A stretch of DNA of 64,000 nucleotides. Source: Spirosoma sp. KCTC 42546. Its GTDB lineage: Bacteria > Bacteroidota > Bacteroidia > Cytophagales > Spirosomataceae. The position numbers were made by a program, and so were the translations under genes. The stretch lies in the NCBI RefSeq assembly GCF_006965485.1, contig NZ_CP041360.1:4692501-4756500 (forward strand), read 5' to 3'. Below, in pieces: positions 52,585-61,541 of this stretch (positions are counted from its first letter, which is position 1; each line of letters begins with the position of its first letter). The notes under the pieces are model-generated. The model did no database searches and was not told where the DNA came from. It saw only the letters and a program-made list of their open reading frames with translations.

Positions 52585-53946
52585 ATGGACCTCCCTGAAC
52601 CATTTTTACCAGAAACGCCACCCACTGAGACAGCAAATGAGCCCCATCAACTTAGCGATCTCACCAGTCAAAGCTGGAATCTGGAGTTGCTTATTTCGGG
52701 CGCAGCCTTATTTGCAACGCTGAGTCTGCCCGATTTCCTGGATAGTCTGCTCGCCTATTATCGCTATAACCTCATGACGGATACAGATTTTATTCATGAA
52801 GCCTTACCGACGCAGACGATGGCATTAATAAAGGGGGGATCTTACTTTTTATTTGGTGCATTTCTGGCCCATTTTATCATGCGGGCCTTTTGGGCCGGAC
52901 TCGTAGGCCTGCTGGCGGTTTATCCAGATGGTATACGATACGATCAGATCTATAACCTAAGTCAGTACGCCCGGAAACGGTTTGCCCAGGAGATGGGCTC
53001 ACTACAGGATTATATCATTCGACTAGATCGTCGGTGTAATATAATTTTCGCCCTGGCATTTAGCCTGGTTCTGTTCTTGCTAGTCATAGCTACTTCTTAT
53101 ATTCTATTTATTCTTCTGGAAACTATTCTACAGGTTCTCCTGCCTCCCTCCCTATATAACACGGTCCGAGAACTGGTGGCCTGGATTTTGGGTATTGTAC
53201 TCACTGTAATTAGCCTTACAGCTACCATATTGAATTTGCCCAAGTTTCGTGATAACCCAAGGTTTGCGCCAATAACGTTCCAGTATACAAAGGCATTTTC
53301 ATTGAAGCCCATCCAGTATATTGCCTACACATTCTTTAGTCAAATTCCGAAACAGGTAATAAAACGGCGATTGATTGGGATTTTAACGATCTTTTTTCTT
53401 GCTGAATTTTCATTTATGGTAATAGATCTGGTGCAAGGCCTGGGGGCATCTGATGTACTGGACAGCCGCTCCTTTATGATCCTGCGTGCACCCACTAAAA
53501 CCGCAAATGCCAATTCATTCGACAATTTACGTAACCCCGGCGAATTGGTGGATAAAGTGAGTATTCAGGCCGATGTAATCCGGGAACCCTATCTGCGGCT
53601 GTTTGTGAGCTATCCAAAATTATTGGATGCAGAATTAAGCAAGCGATTTCAGGAGCCCAACTGGCCAGTGAGTCTTTCCCGACAAGAACGACGCGAAAAA
53701 CGGGCCAGTTGGTACCTGAGCGTATTTGAAACGTATTTCGGGGTATACCTGAATGACTCACTCTACAAAGCGCCGGGCTTTCTGTTTACCCAACACGTTG
53801 ATACCGGCCAGCGCGGGCTGACAACCGTGTTAATAACGGCAAATCTTAAAACAGGCCGAAATATGCTTAAGCTAACCGTTCCCGATTCAACCAATAAGCC
53901 AACGCCTTACTGCCAGATACCCTTCTGGTATGTTCCCGAAAATTAA
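52585..53946 (+). CDS. Multi-pass membrane protein, unknown function
   Basis: A 453-residue protein that I do not recognise. A hydrophilic Pro-rich N-terminus is followed by about five membrane helices: around residues 35-60, 85-115, 150-180, 195-220 and 260-285 (for example IIFALAFSLVLFLLVIATSY). The region after residue 300 is soluble and includes a patch with LSRQERREKRASWYLSVFE and a C-terminal beta-rich part near VLITANLKTGRNMLKLTVP. The arrangement suggests a membrane anchor with a periplasmic domain. It is next to a small cysteine-rich gene on the opposite strand. Confidence 0.72.
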   Translation: MDLPEPFLPETPPTETANEPHQLSDLTSQSWNLELLISGAALFATLSLPDFLDSLLAYYRYNLMTDTDFIHEALPTQTMALIKGGSYFLFGAFLAHFIMRAFWAGLVGLLAVYPDGIRYDQIYNLSQYARKRFAQEMGSLQDYIIRLDRRCNIIFALAFSLVLFLLVIATSYILFILLETILQVLLPPSLYNTVRELVAWILGIVLTVISLTATILNLPKFRDNPRFAPITFQYTKAFSLKPIQYIAYTFFSQIPKQVIKRRLIGILTIFFLAEFSFMVIDLVQGLGASDVLDSRSFMILRAPTKTANANSFDNLRNPGELVDKVSIQADVIREPYLRLFVSYPKLLDAELSKRFQEPNWPVSLSRQERREKRASWYLSVFETYFGVYLNDSLYKAPGFLFTQHVDTGQRGLTTVLITANLKTGRNMLKLTVPDSTNKPTPYCQIPFWYVPEN

Positions 53947-53950
53947 TCGA

Positions 53951-54106
53951 TCAATCAGGGCATTTCTTGCAGCGTTTACCCTTCTTATATTTTTTGCAGC
54001 ACTTCTTCAACACACACTCATTGCCCAAAAACGGACTAGATTGATGAAGTGGTCTACTGTCATTAGTTGACACAAAGCCGTCTGAAACGAGAAAATCAGA
54101 ATTCAT
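53951..54106 (-). CDS. 51-residue Cys/Lys-rich small protein
   Basis: A short minus-strand gene encoding a peptide with an Asp/Ser-rich first half and a dense basic cysteine cluster at the end, NECVLKKCCKKYKKGKRCKK. Five cysteines in 20 residues with an alternating Lys pattern suggest a metal-binding or nucleic-acid-binding tail. Short proteins ending in KKCCKKxKKGKRCKxCP are, to my knowledge, found in Cytophagales. It has the best-formed promoter in the window, 23 bases upstream, which supports real expression. Its stop is four bases beyond the convergent stop of the membrane protein gene. Confidence 0.72.
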   Translation of the reverse strand: MNSDFLVSDGFVSTNDSRPLHQSSPFLGNECVLKKCCKKYKKGKRCKKCPD

Positions 54107-54128
54107 TGATACCTGTTGTTTTGTATAA

Positions 54129-54158
54129 CAAAGGTAGCTTGTTTAGATTAATTACAAA
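54129..54158 (-). promoter_or_regulatory. Bacteroidota promoter of the small Cys-rich gene
   Basis: On the minus strand, TTTG at 54158-54155 and TACCTTTG at 54136-54129 are separated by 18 bases, the layout of a -33/-7 promoter of the major Bacteroidota sigma factor. It is the only site in the window where I found both elements correctly spaced. Confidence 0.62.
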
Positions 54159-54226
54159 TTATTGAATCAACTAATTCTCATCTATAAATTCAAAGTCTTT
54201 TCCTTAAAACCATTCTGTAATAGTTC

Positions 54227-54260
54227 CCGTGGCATCAGATGCTTACATCTGATGCCACGG
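54227..54260. repeat. Short perfect inverted repeat (CATCAGATGTAAGCATCTG family)
   Basis: Arms 54227-54241 and 54246-54260 are perfect 15-bp inverted copies over a four-base loop. A core of the same family (AGATGTAAGCATCTGA) appears near 29963-29978 inside the GH2 5' region. It lies 20 bases from the PhzF stop. Confidence 0.85.
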
Positions 54261-54281
54261 CAGGCAGCTATTTCTGTCAAG

Positions 54282-55127
54282 TTAAAGTCTCACCTCCCCA
54301 ATTAAATACAGTTGTACTTGGCCCGAAATATCAACGCGGGGCGGATTGGTGCCGTCGTCGTTGAGCTTGCAGCGAAGGTAGCCACCCCGTTTAGAAAGTT
54401 GCCGGGCAGTTAATTCCGTTTTGCCCAGTTTCTCAGCCCAGTAGGGAATGAGCGTTGTATGAGCCGACCCCGTAACCGGATCTTCATCAATGCCTGTTTG
54501 TGGCCCAAAAAATCGGGACACAAAGTCAACCGACTCCTGGTCCCCTGTATTATTACCCGGTGCGGTAACGATAATACCCCGTGCCGGTACAGTGCTCATT
54601 TCCCGGAAATCTGGATCTAAGGCTTCAATCTGCGCCTGCGTTTCATACACGAGCATGAAATCTGTTTTTCCTTTATAAATAGCCAGGGGTTTTTCGCCCA
54701 CACTAGCCACTAAAGCAGGAGGTTGCAAATTGGATTTGTGTACTGTGTCGGCGGGAAAATCGAGGGTCAACCAACCGTTTTCGCCCCGGCAAACTTTTAA
54801 TAAACCACTGCGTGAATTAAAAAAAATCTCGTCGTTAGGAATAGCCGTCTCTTCACCCTCCGGCTTATTTTCCAGATAAAACACCACATGACCAGTAGCT
54901 AAGGTCGCATGGCCACATAAGTCAACTTCAATAGTTGGCGTAAACCAGCGAATGTGATAGGTAGCATCTCCCTCGGTTTTTACATAGAAAGCTGTTTCAG
55001 CCAGGTTATTTTCTGAGGCTATCAGCTGCATCTGTTCGTCCGGTAGCCATTCTGTTAGGGGAACAACAGCAGCTGGATTTCCGGCAAACAATCGATCGGT
55101 AAACGCATCGAGTTGATAAATACGCAT
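54282..55127 (-). CDS. PhzF family isomerase/epimerase-like protein
   Basis: A 281-residue protein of the PhzF family (diaminopimelate-epimerase-like fold). The start is MRIYQLDAFTDRLFAGNPAAVVP, with GNPAAV being the family signature. DLCGHATLATGHVVF and GIDEDPVTGSAHTTLIPYW make up the second-domain motif. Catalytic Glu is probably in NNLAETAFYV. The enzymes isomerise small substrates, for example in phenazine formation, but most genomic homologues have no known role. The gene is 35 bases after a HAD phosphatase gene on the same strand. Confidence 0.9.
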   Translation of the reverse strand: MRIYQLDAFTDRLFAGNPAAVVPLTEWLPDEQMQLIASENNLAETAFYVKTEGDATYHIRWFTPTIEVDLCGHATLATGHVVFYLENKPEGEETAIPNDEIFFNSRSGLLKVCRGENGWLTLDFPADTVHKSNLQPPALVASVGEKPLAIYKGKTDFMLVYETQAQIEALDPDFREMSTVPARGIIVTAPGNNTGDQESVDFVSRFFGPQTGIDEDPVTGSAHTTLIPYWAEKLGKTELTARQLSKRGGYLRCKLNDDGTNPPRVDISGQVQLYLIGEVRL

Positions 55128-55162
55128 GAGAGTTAAGGGTGTGCCAAGGCACTGTTAGGAAG

Positions 55163-55888
55163 TTAGGACTCGTATTCTGTTGCTTGTAAAGTATCAATCA
55201 GGGCCGCTGAGAATTCGGAAAGAGAAGGCAGGATGCAATCGGCAATCGAAAATTTAGGATCATTGTACTCAAAAGCGCCAGGTACAGCCACCGTTCGCAT
55301 ACCGGCGTCATAGGCTGATCGGAGCCCGCTACCTGAATCCTCAAATGCCAGACAATTAGCAGGCAGTACGCCTAGTTTACGAGCCGTACCCAGGTACACA
55401 TCCGGGGCTGGCTTATTCCGGGCTTCCAGCGTTGCCGAATGCCAGAGTGTCAGCGACTTGCGGATACCGAGTCGATCAATAACGACCTCAATTAAGCTCA
55501 TGGGCGAAGCGGAGGCAATGGCCGTTGGGATACCCCGATCACCAAAAAAGGCAATAGCCTCCAGCGCGCCCGGCATTGGTTCGGCCAAATGGGCAATTCG
55601 CTCGTGAACCCCGTGCGTAATAGCATCGGCAAGTTCCTGGACAGTACGACCCGGCGACTCCGGATCGATCCAGGGAGCGCGCGCGAACCAATAACGAACT
55701 ACATCCAGAATTGGCATTCCGGTGGTTTGTTTACATTCATCATCGGTCAGAAATAGGCCAACCGTTGCAAATACCTCCCGCTCCATAGCCCGCCAATGGG
55801 GTTCTGAGTCCACAAGGAGGCCATCCATATCAAATATTGCTGCGTGTATCAAGTTTGTATTCAATTGGTTTTTGAATTCCCGACTCAA
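55163..55888 (-). CDS. HAD-superfamily hexitol/sugar phosphatase (HxpB-like)
   Basis: The frame gives 241 residues of a HAD subfamily IA phosphatase. Motif I with the nucleophile Asp is AAIFDMDGLLVDSEPHW, motif II is AIASASPMSLIEV, the Lys is in RNKPAPDVYLGT and motif IV is CLAFEDSGSGLRSAYDAG. It resembles the hexitol and 2-deoxyglucose-6-phosphate phosphatases. No ATG is found before motif I; translation must start at TTG, either at 55888 (overlapping the previous stop as TTGA) or at 55852, which gives MIHAAIFDMDG. I give the longer form. It probably belongs with the small lipoprotein and YciI genes upstream. Confidence 0.85.
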   Translation of the reverse strand: MSREFKNQLNTNLIHAAIFDMDGLLVDSEPHWRAMEREVFATVGLFLTDDECKQTTGMPILDVVRYWFARAPWIDPESPGRTVQELADAITHGVHERIAHLAEPMPGALEAIAFFGDRGIPTAIASASPMSLIEVVIDRLGIRKSLTLWHSATLEARNKPAPDVYLGTARKLGVLPANCLAFEDSGSGLRSAYDAGMRTVAVPGAFEYNDPKFSIADCILPSLSEFSAALIDTLQATEYES

Positions 55889-56079
55889 CGGGCATGCTCA
55901 GTCTGTTTCACGGTGGGCACGTCATTGACTTCAAGGGTGTCATCGTCGACAACAGTTGTATCGACGGTAGCTGTGGCTGTTTTCGTTTTATTAGCGTCTC
56001 CGCATGAGGAAAGTGAAACCAGAAAAATCAGTAAGCAAGCACCTGCGAGATACCTGAAGCGTACAGTAGTATCACTCAT
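55885..56079 (-). CDS. Small lipoprotein, unknown function
   Basis: A 64-residue lipoprotein starting at the ATG at 56079 (MSDTTVRFRYLAGACLLIF) with lipobox LSSC. An alternative ATG at 56100 overlaps the YciI stop and adds seven residues. The mature part is a short Thr/Asp/Val-rich acidic tail (TATATVDTTVVDDDTLEV) without recognisable fold. It sits in a tightly packed run of three genes (YciI, this one, HAD phosphatase). The function is unknown. Confidence 0.65.
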   Translation of the reverse strand: MSDTTVRFRYLAGACLLIFLVSLSSCGDANKTKTATATVDTTVVDDDTLEVNDVPTVKQTEHAR

Positions 56080-56096
56080 TTCTGTATGGTTCAATG

Positions 56097-56384
56097 TCAT
56101 ACACTGGCCTGGCGGAAAGGTTTCACGTCAATAGTATTCCATACGCCCTGCACAATATACGGGTCGTTTTTGAGATACTCATTTAATTGATCTTCGGTTT
56201 CCATCGTCAACAGGAGCATGGACCCAATCATTTTCCCATCCGGATCAAGCAAGGCTCCTCCCAGCACAAACTGGCCTTTGGCTTTTAACTCACTTACATA
56301 GGCAAAGTGCGCAGGCCGGGCAGCCATGCGTCGGTCAAGAGCATCAGAGTCGGTATGGTCGTATGCGTGGATGATATACTGCAT
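56097..56384 (-). CDS. YciI-like (YCII-related) domain protein
   Basis: A 95-residue cytoplasmic protein when started at the ATG at 56384 (MQYIIHAYDHTDSDAL). It has the ferredoxin-like YCII fold (PF03795), recognised by RMAARPAHFAYVSELKAKGQF, the GGALLDPDG turn and NDPYIVQGVWNTIDVKPF. The His in RPAHF and Asp in DPDG/NDPY are the conserved putative active-site residues. The biochemical role of the family is not settled. It overlaps or touches the small lipoprotein gene downstream. Confidence 0.87.
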   Translation of the reverse strand: MQYIIHAYDHTDSDALDRRMAARPAHFAYVSELKAKGQFVLGGALLDPDGKMIGSMLLLTMETEDQLNEYLKNDPYIVQGVWNTIDVKPFRQASV

Positions 56385-56489
56385 GAATCTGGTCAATGAT
56401 TTAATTAGTGTTTCTATTCCGAAAAGTAAGCGTTTCGGCCTTTTCTTCCTAATTTAAGGCTTTTCCTGTATACAACCACTTCTTCCTCT

Positions 56490-58973
56490 ATGAACTACAT
56501 TTCCTGCTGGCCGCTGGCTTTGCTTGCCACCTCGGCGTTTGCCCAGCCTGCTCCGAAACCCACTGGCACAACCACTCGGTCCCAACTCACCGTCGAAACT
56601 ATTATGCAGGACCAAAAAGTATGGGTCGGCACATCGCCATCTAACCCGTTTTGGTCCGACGATTCTCAAACCCTTTATTTTAGCTGGAACCCCGAAAAAG
56701 CAAAGGGGGATTCACTCTATAAGGTAAGCTTTTCAGTACCGGCAAAAGGAAAAGTAGCGGCCCCTTCGAAGCCGGTAAAAGTGACACCCCTAGAGCGTAG
56801 AGCACTGCCCACGGCTCCCATTGCGGCCTACAACAAAACGTATACCAAACGGCTCTTTGATCGGCAGGGTGACTTATTCCTGATTGATGTAAAATCCGGT
56901 AAAATCCGACAACTCACGAATACAGTGGAGGTTGAGGCTGACCCTGTTTTTTCGGGCGATGAACAACAGGTTGTATTCCGGCGAAGTGGCGCTGGGGCTA
57001 ATCTATTCAGTATTGATCTTCAATCGGGCGAACTTACCCAACTGACCGACTTTCGGGCGGGTGCCAAGAAACCTGATCCGAAACTGAGTGACGAAGAAAA
57101 ATTTCTGAAGCAGGATCAGTTACGCTTGTCCATAATACTGAAAGAACGGAAGGATAAGAAGGATGAAGGCGAGCGTATTAGCAAAGCCGATCGACCTAAA
57201 CGCCCAAAGGAGATTTATCTTGATGACAAGCAACTGCTCAATCCACAAGTCAGCCCCGATGGCCGCTTCATCACCTATCGGCTGAGTAAAAGTGCGCCCA
57301 ATTCCAAAACCACGCAGGTACCAAATTATGTGACGGAGTCGGGTTATACCGAAGAGATTGCGGCTCGTACCAAAGTTGGCTCACCAGCAGCTGCACAGGA
57401 GTTTTTTGTGTACGATACCGTTAAAGACACCGTCCGGGCTGTGAGTACCAAAAGTATTCCGGGCATTTCTGATCAACCGGCCTATCTAAAATCGGTGGCC
57501 AGTGCAAAGCCGGATACATCAAAAAAAACGCGTCCGGTTGTTATCAATGGTCCCATCTGGTCTGACGATGGTAAGTTGTGCGTTGTTGTGGTGCGATCAC
57601 TCGACAATAAGGATCGCTGGATTATGCGCTTTGAGCCTGAAACCCTGAAGCTTTCCTCCCTCGATCGGCAACACGATGATGCCTGGGTTGGCGGACCCGG
57701 TATTAACTGGCAGGGTATGGGTACAGCCTCGGGCAATATGAATTTTCTGGCCGATAATCAGACACTCTGGTTCCAGTCGGAAGCCGATGGCTACTCGCAC
57801 ATCTATACCGTTAATGTACTGACTGGCGAAAAGAAACAACTGACTTCGGGGAAATTTGAGGTACAACAGGTGCAACTGTCAAGAGATAAAACCCATTTTT
57901 TCATTCAAACGAATGAAGTCCATCCTGGCGAGCAGCATTTTTACCGGATGGCCGTTACAGGTGGAGAACGCGTTCGCCTGACGAATATGACCGGTGCTAA
58001 CGATGTGACCCTAGCGCCCAACGAAACGCGAATGGCCATTCGTTACTCGTCCAGCAATCAGCCGTGGGAACTGTATGTGGCAGACATTAACCAACCATTC
58101 TTAGTTGCCAGCAAGAAGTCTTCTCCTCAGTCTGTATCCTCACAGACCGCCAGCCTGACCCCACTTAAACTCACCGATTCTCAAACCGAAAACTTCAGGA
58201 GTTACCCCTGGCGAGAGCCCACGATGGTCACGATTCCGGCCCGCGACGGTCAACTAATTTATGCCCGCCTGTACAAGCCGGAACGACCTTCGGGTAAATC
58301 CGTCGTGTTTGTACATGGTGCGGGCTATTTGCAGAATGCTCACAAATGGTGGAGTTCATATACCCGTGAGTACATGTTCAATAACCTGTTGGTCGATAAA
58401 GGGTATACGGTACTTGACATCGACTACCGCGCCAGTGCAGGGTATGGTCGAGATTGGCGTACGGGGATCTATCGCTACATGGGCGGCAAGGATTTAGAGG
58501 ATCATGTGGATGCGGCTAAGTGGCTTGTGCAAACCCAGGGTGTCGATGAAAAACGGATTGGTATTTACGGTGGCTCTTACGGCGGATTCATTACGTTGAT
58601 GGCATTATTCACCACGCCTGATGTCTTCAAAGCCGGCGCTGCCCTTCGCCCCGTTACCGACTGGGCTGCCTATAACCACCCCTACACGGCCAACATTCTG
58701 AACGAACCTCAACTGGACTCATTATCTTACCGTCGTTCATCGCCGATCTACTTTGCGGAAGGGTTAAAGAATTATCTGCTCATCTGCCACGGTATGGTCG
58801 ATGTAAACGTTCATTTCCAGGACACCGTCCGGTTGATTCAACGCCTTATCGAACTTAAGAAAGACAATTGGGAGCTTGCCGCCTATCCAATGGAAGATCA
58901 CGGTTTTGTGGAACCATCCAGTTGGACGGATGAATACAAGCGAATCTTGAAACTGTTTGAGGAACGGTTGTAA
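56490..58973 (+). CDS. S9 family peptidase (dipeptidyl/prolyl oligopeptidase type), secreted
   Basis: An 827-residue serine peptidase with signal SCWPLALLATSAFAQ. A beta-propeller of about 550 residues (for example RQLTNTVEVEADPVFSGDEQ and TLWFQSEADGYSHIYTV) covers the active site and limits substrates to peptides. The alpha/beta hydrolase domain has the nucleophile S696 in GIYGGSYGGFITL, the Asp in CHGMVDVNVHFQD and the His in YPMEDHGFVEP. It is probably periplasmic and removes dipeptides or cuts after proline. It has no link to the glycan cluster. A 12-bp hairpin follows directly after the stop. Confidence 0.92.
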   Translation: MNYISCWPLALLATSAFAQPAPKPTGTTTRSQLTVETIMQDQKVWVGTSPSNPFWSDDSQTLYFSWNPEKAKGDSLYKVSFSVPAKGKVAAPSKPVKVTPLERRALPTAPIAAYNKTYTKRLFDRQGDLFLIDVKSGKIRQLTNTVEVEADPVFSGDEQQVVFRRSGAGANLFSIDLQSGELTQLTDFRAGAKKPDPKLSDEEKFLKQDQLRLSIILKERKDKKDEGERISKADRPKRPKEIYLDDKQLLNPQVSPDGRFITYRLSKSAPNSKTTQVPNYVTESGYTEEIAARTKVGSPAAAQEFFVYDTVKDTVRAVSTKSIPGISDQPAYLKSVASAKPDTSKKTRPVVINGPIWSDDGKLCVVVVRSLDNKDRWIMRFEPETLKLSSLDRQHDDAWVGGPGINWQGMGTASGNMNFLADNQTLWFQSEADGYSHIYTVNVLTGEKKQLTSGKFEVQQVQLSRDKTHFFIQTNEVHPGEQHFYRMAVTGGERVRLTNMTGANDVTLAPNETRMAIRYSSSNQPWELYVADINQPFLVASKKSSPQSVSSQTASLTPLKLTDSQTENFRSYPWREPTMVTIPARDGQLIYARLYKPERPSGKSVVFVHGAGYLQNAHKWWSSYTREYMFNNLLVDKGYTVLDIDYRASAGYGRDWRTGIYRYMGGKDLEDHVDAAKWLVQTQGVDEKRIGIYGGSYGGFITLMALFTTPDVFKAGAALRPVTDWAAYNHPYTANILNEPQLDSLSYRRSSPIYFAEGLKNYLLICHGMVDVNVHFQDTVRLIQRLIELKKDNWELAAYPMEDHGFVEPSSWTDEYKRILKLFEERL

Positions 58974-59015
58974 GATGTAAGATGTATTGCTGTTGCGCCA
59001 GCCACATCTTACATC
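58974..59015. terminator. 12-bp hairpin between convergent genes
   Basis: GATGTAAGATGT at 58974-58985 pairs perfectly with ACATCTTACATC at 59004-59015. It fills the gap between the S9 peptidase stop and the stop of the T9SS protein gene and can terminate both. Confidence 0.75.
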
Positions 59016-59017
59016 CC

Positions 59018-61366
59018 TCATTCCACTGCCACCCGCAACACGGACTGGCGCGATTCGGCGGTTAATTTTAGCAGGTAGGTTCCTGTTGAAATGCCTTCTA
59101 TTGGCCATTCTGCCTGTTTTTTACCGATGAATGCGGGTAGTTGATAGGTTCTTACGACTCGGCCCGATGCATCCAGTAAGTAAAGCTGCACAGCAGACCG
59201 TTCAGGTTGTTCGATCTCCACCCGTAATCGGTCTACGATCGGGTTCGGTACAACCCGCGCCGACAATAATGCAATAGGTTCGGAAAGGGCAGTAAGGATA
59301 AAATTTATCGCGTCCGACGGAGGAGACGGACAACCATTTATGGTTACTATCGCATAATATTGGCCGCTGGCAAACGGTACTAACGTAGCCCCCGTTGCAT
59401 TCGGAACCGCCGTTGCAGAACTGGTACCTGTGCTAACATACCATTGAATTCCAGCCGTTTGATTAACCGTTAAAGTGCTATTGGCAACCTGACTAACAGT
59501 CGGTTTGGGTGGTGTAGGATTGGTAGCAGTCAGCGATACAAACACGGTAGATGTAGTGCACCGATTGCTATCCCGAACACTCACAGTGTAAGTACCTTCA
59601 CTAAGAGCAGCCTGGGAAGCGACAAAGGGTTTAAGCGTATCCTTGCGTTCAGTTTGCCAGAAATAGGTGAATGGTTTGGCCCCGCCAGCTACCTGAACTG
59701 TTGCCTGACCATCCTTGCCACCTGCGCAGGAAACATTTTTGATGGCACCAACGGATAGTGTAAGTGCATTCTTATCCGTCACGATAGCTACCGTAGAGTC
59801 AGCACATCCCCCATCATCCAGTACACGCAGGCGATATGTATTGGGGGTTAATTTGGTAATCTGATTCGTTGTCTGGGCCGCTTGCCCGATAACCTGGAAT
59901 TGCAGCCCTGTGCCTGTACCACCTGTAGTTGTCAAACTGACTGCTCCTGTCGGGCATGAACAGCAGGTAGCCGGAATAGCTGTTGCCTGGGCTTTTATTG
60001 GATCAACTTTCCCGATTGTTACAGAAGCAAGGCTTGTGCACCCGTTGGCATCCATTCCGATCACAGTATAATTACCAACACCTAGTCCACTAAGTAGGCT
60101 GCTACTTTGGGGTGTTGCCCCAGCCGTAATCTGATAGGTTACAGCTCCCGTGCCACCCGTAGGGGTCATGATGATAGCTCCACTGGTCGGACTAAGGCAA
60201 CCAACGGGCTTTGAGGTTGCTGTTAGCGTAAGAGCAGCCGGTTGCCCAACCGTTGTGGTTTGTTTACCTGTACAGCCTAGCCCATCCTTCACTGTAATCT
60301 CGTAGGTGTTGGCAGCCAGGCCAGTAAACTGAGCTCCTGTCTGAAATGGCCCAGTCCCAAGTTGGTATTGATAAGTTCCCGTTCCACCCGTAGCGCTAAC
60401 CGATACGCTTCCATCTGACGTACCGACGCACCGGGTTGGTGCGGGCGTTAATTTAATGGCAAAGGGAGCTGGTTGCCCAATATTTACCGATTGAAAAACG
60501 ACACAATTATTTTTGTCTGACACCATGACGGTGTACGTGGTGTTGGCAACCAGATTAATAAATGTACCGCTGGTCTGAGGGCTTGCCAGATTAAGGATTG
60601 AGTAACGAAAATCACCTACACCACCTATAGCCGAAGCAATCAACGCACCATCGCCCCCTCCAACACATTTGGTACCAATAACCGTTGTACTAACTATGAT
60701 CTCCGGCGGCTGTTTTAGCTCGACATTCGTTTGAACAGTACACCCTTTTGTATCTTTTACAGTCATTAAATAAGTCCCCGCCTTCAGATTGCCAAAAACA
60801 TTAAGCGCTTTAAACGGCTCATTCCCAATCTGGTACTGCAATGCCCCCACCCCTCCAGTGCTATTCATGTATATTACGCCATCGTTTCCAGCATTACATA
60901 ACGGAGATTGCGTGTCGGGTGTGACTAATATAGGACTATAAACCTGAACCGTAGCCGCGGCAGTTGTTGTCGTTATGGTTGTAACGATACCTGTAGAGCT
61001 GGTAGTCGTGGAGCTGGTAGCCGTGGAACTGACAGCAGAAGTACTGGTTACTTCGCAGATTGCGGTGTAAGTTGTGGTTTGTTTTGGTGTAACGGCAATT
61101 ACATTTCCCGTCTGCGTTGTAGACCACCGAAGAGCCCCTGTAGTTGGGCAACCAGAAGCGGTAAGCGTTACACTTGTTCCTGAACAAACAGTTGCAGTAG
61201 TGGCTGCCGAACTCACCGTTAGCGTTAGATCGGCAGGTGCAGCAAGAGTACCAGGATCAGCAGCCCAGGTGGTCACTAGAAAACCCATCAACCCGACTAA
61301 CGTAAAGCCAAGCTTCTTACCAGTATTTACTAAAAACCAGTACTGAAAATGTAAATAATTGTTCAT
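59018..61366 (-). CDS. T9SS-secreted protein with six SprB-like repeats and type A sorting domain
   Basis: A 782-residue protein starting at the ATG at 61366 (MNNYLHFQYWF); the frame continues upstream to 61408. After a hydrophobic segment (KLGFTLVGLMGFLVTTWA), there is an Ig-like unit interrupted by a Ser/Thr run (SSTATSSTTTSSTGIVTTIT), then six repeats of about 75 residues with the SprB pattern C-x-GxxDG...GGxGxYxY...LxAGTYxxxVxDxxGC. The last ~80 residues form a type A T9SS sorting domain: VVPNPIVDRLRVEI, QLYLLDASGRVVRTY and GISTGTYLLKL. It is exported through the type IX system and probably surface-bound, perhaps an adhesin; SprB itself is a gliding adhesin. Confidence 0.9.
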   Translation of the reverse strand: MNNYLHFQYWFLVNTGKKLGFTLVGLMGFLVTTWAADPGTLAAPADLTLTVSSAATTATVCSGTSVTLTASGCPTTGALRWSTTQTGNVIAVTPKQTTTYTAICEVTSTSAVSSTATSSTTTSSTGIVTTITTTTAAATVQVYSPILVTPDTQSPLCNAGNDGVIYMNSTGGVGALQYQIGNEPFKALNVFGNLKAGTYLMTVKDTKGCTVQTNVELKQPPEIIVSTTVIGTKCVGGGDGALIASAIGGVGDFRYSILNLASPQTSGTFINLVANTTYTVMVSDKNNCVVFQSVNIGQPAPFAIKLTPAPTRCVGTSDGSVSVSATGGTGTYQYQLGTGPFQTGAQFTGLAANTYEITVKDGLGCTGKQTTTVGQPAALTLTATSKPVGCLSPTSGAIIMTPTGGTGAVTYQITAGATPQSSSLLSGLGVGNYTVIGMDANGCTSLASVTIGKVDPIKAQATAIPATCCSCPTGAVSLTTTGGTGTGLQFQVIGQAAQTTNQITKLTPNTYRLRVLDDGGCADSTVAIVTDKNALTLSVGAIKNVSCAGGKDGQATVQVAGGAKPFTYFWQTERKDTLKPFVASQAALSEGTYTVSVRDSNRCTTSTVFVSLTATNPTPPKPTVSQVANSTLTVNQTAGIQWYVSTGTSSATAVPNATGATLVPFASGQYYAIVTINGCPSPPSDAINFILTALSEPIALLSARVVPNPIVDRLRVEIEQPERSAVQLYLLDASGRVVRTYQLPAFIGKKQAEWPIEGISTGTYLLKLTAESRQSVLRVAVE

Positions 61367-61390
61367 ACTTAGGTGGTCATAGCTAACAAA

Positions 61391-61398
61391 CAAAGATA
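61391..61398 (-). promoter_or_regulatory. Candidate -7 box for the T9SS protein gene
   Basis: The minus strand reads TATCTTTG, matching TAnnTTTG, 25 bases before the ATG at 61366. This supports the shorter start. A -33 element is not obvious. Confidence 0.48.
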
Positions 61399-61541
61399 GT
61401 CTGATCAAGTACGAAACCTAAGCCGCTAGCCAAGTATTATAGCTTGGCAGCACACAATTTATCGTGTGGAACGTTAAATAGAAGTAGCGGGCTGAACGGG
61501 TTATTTAGCAACAAATAAGTCCAATTAAGCGGGCGGGCGTA

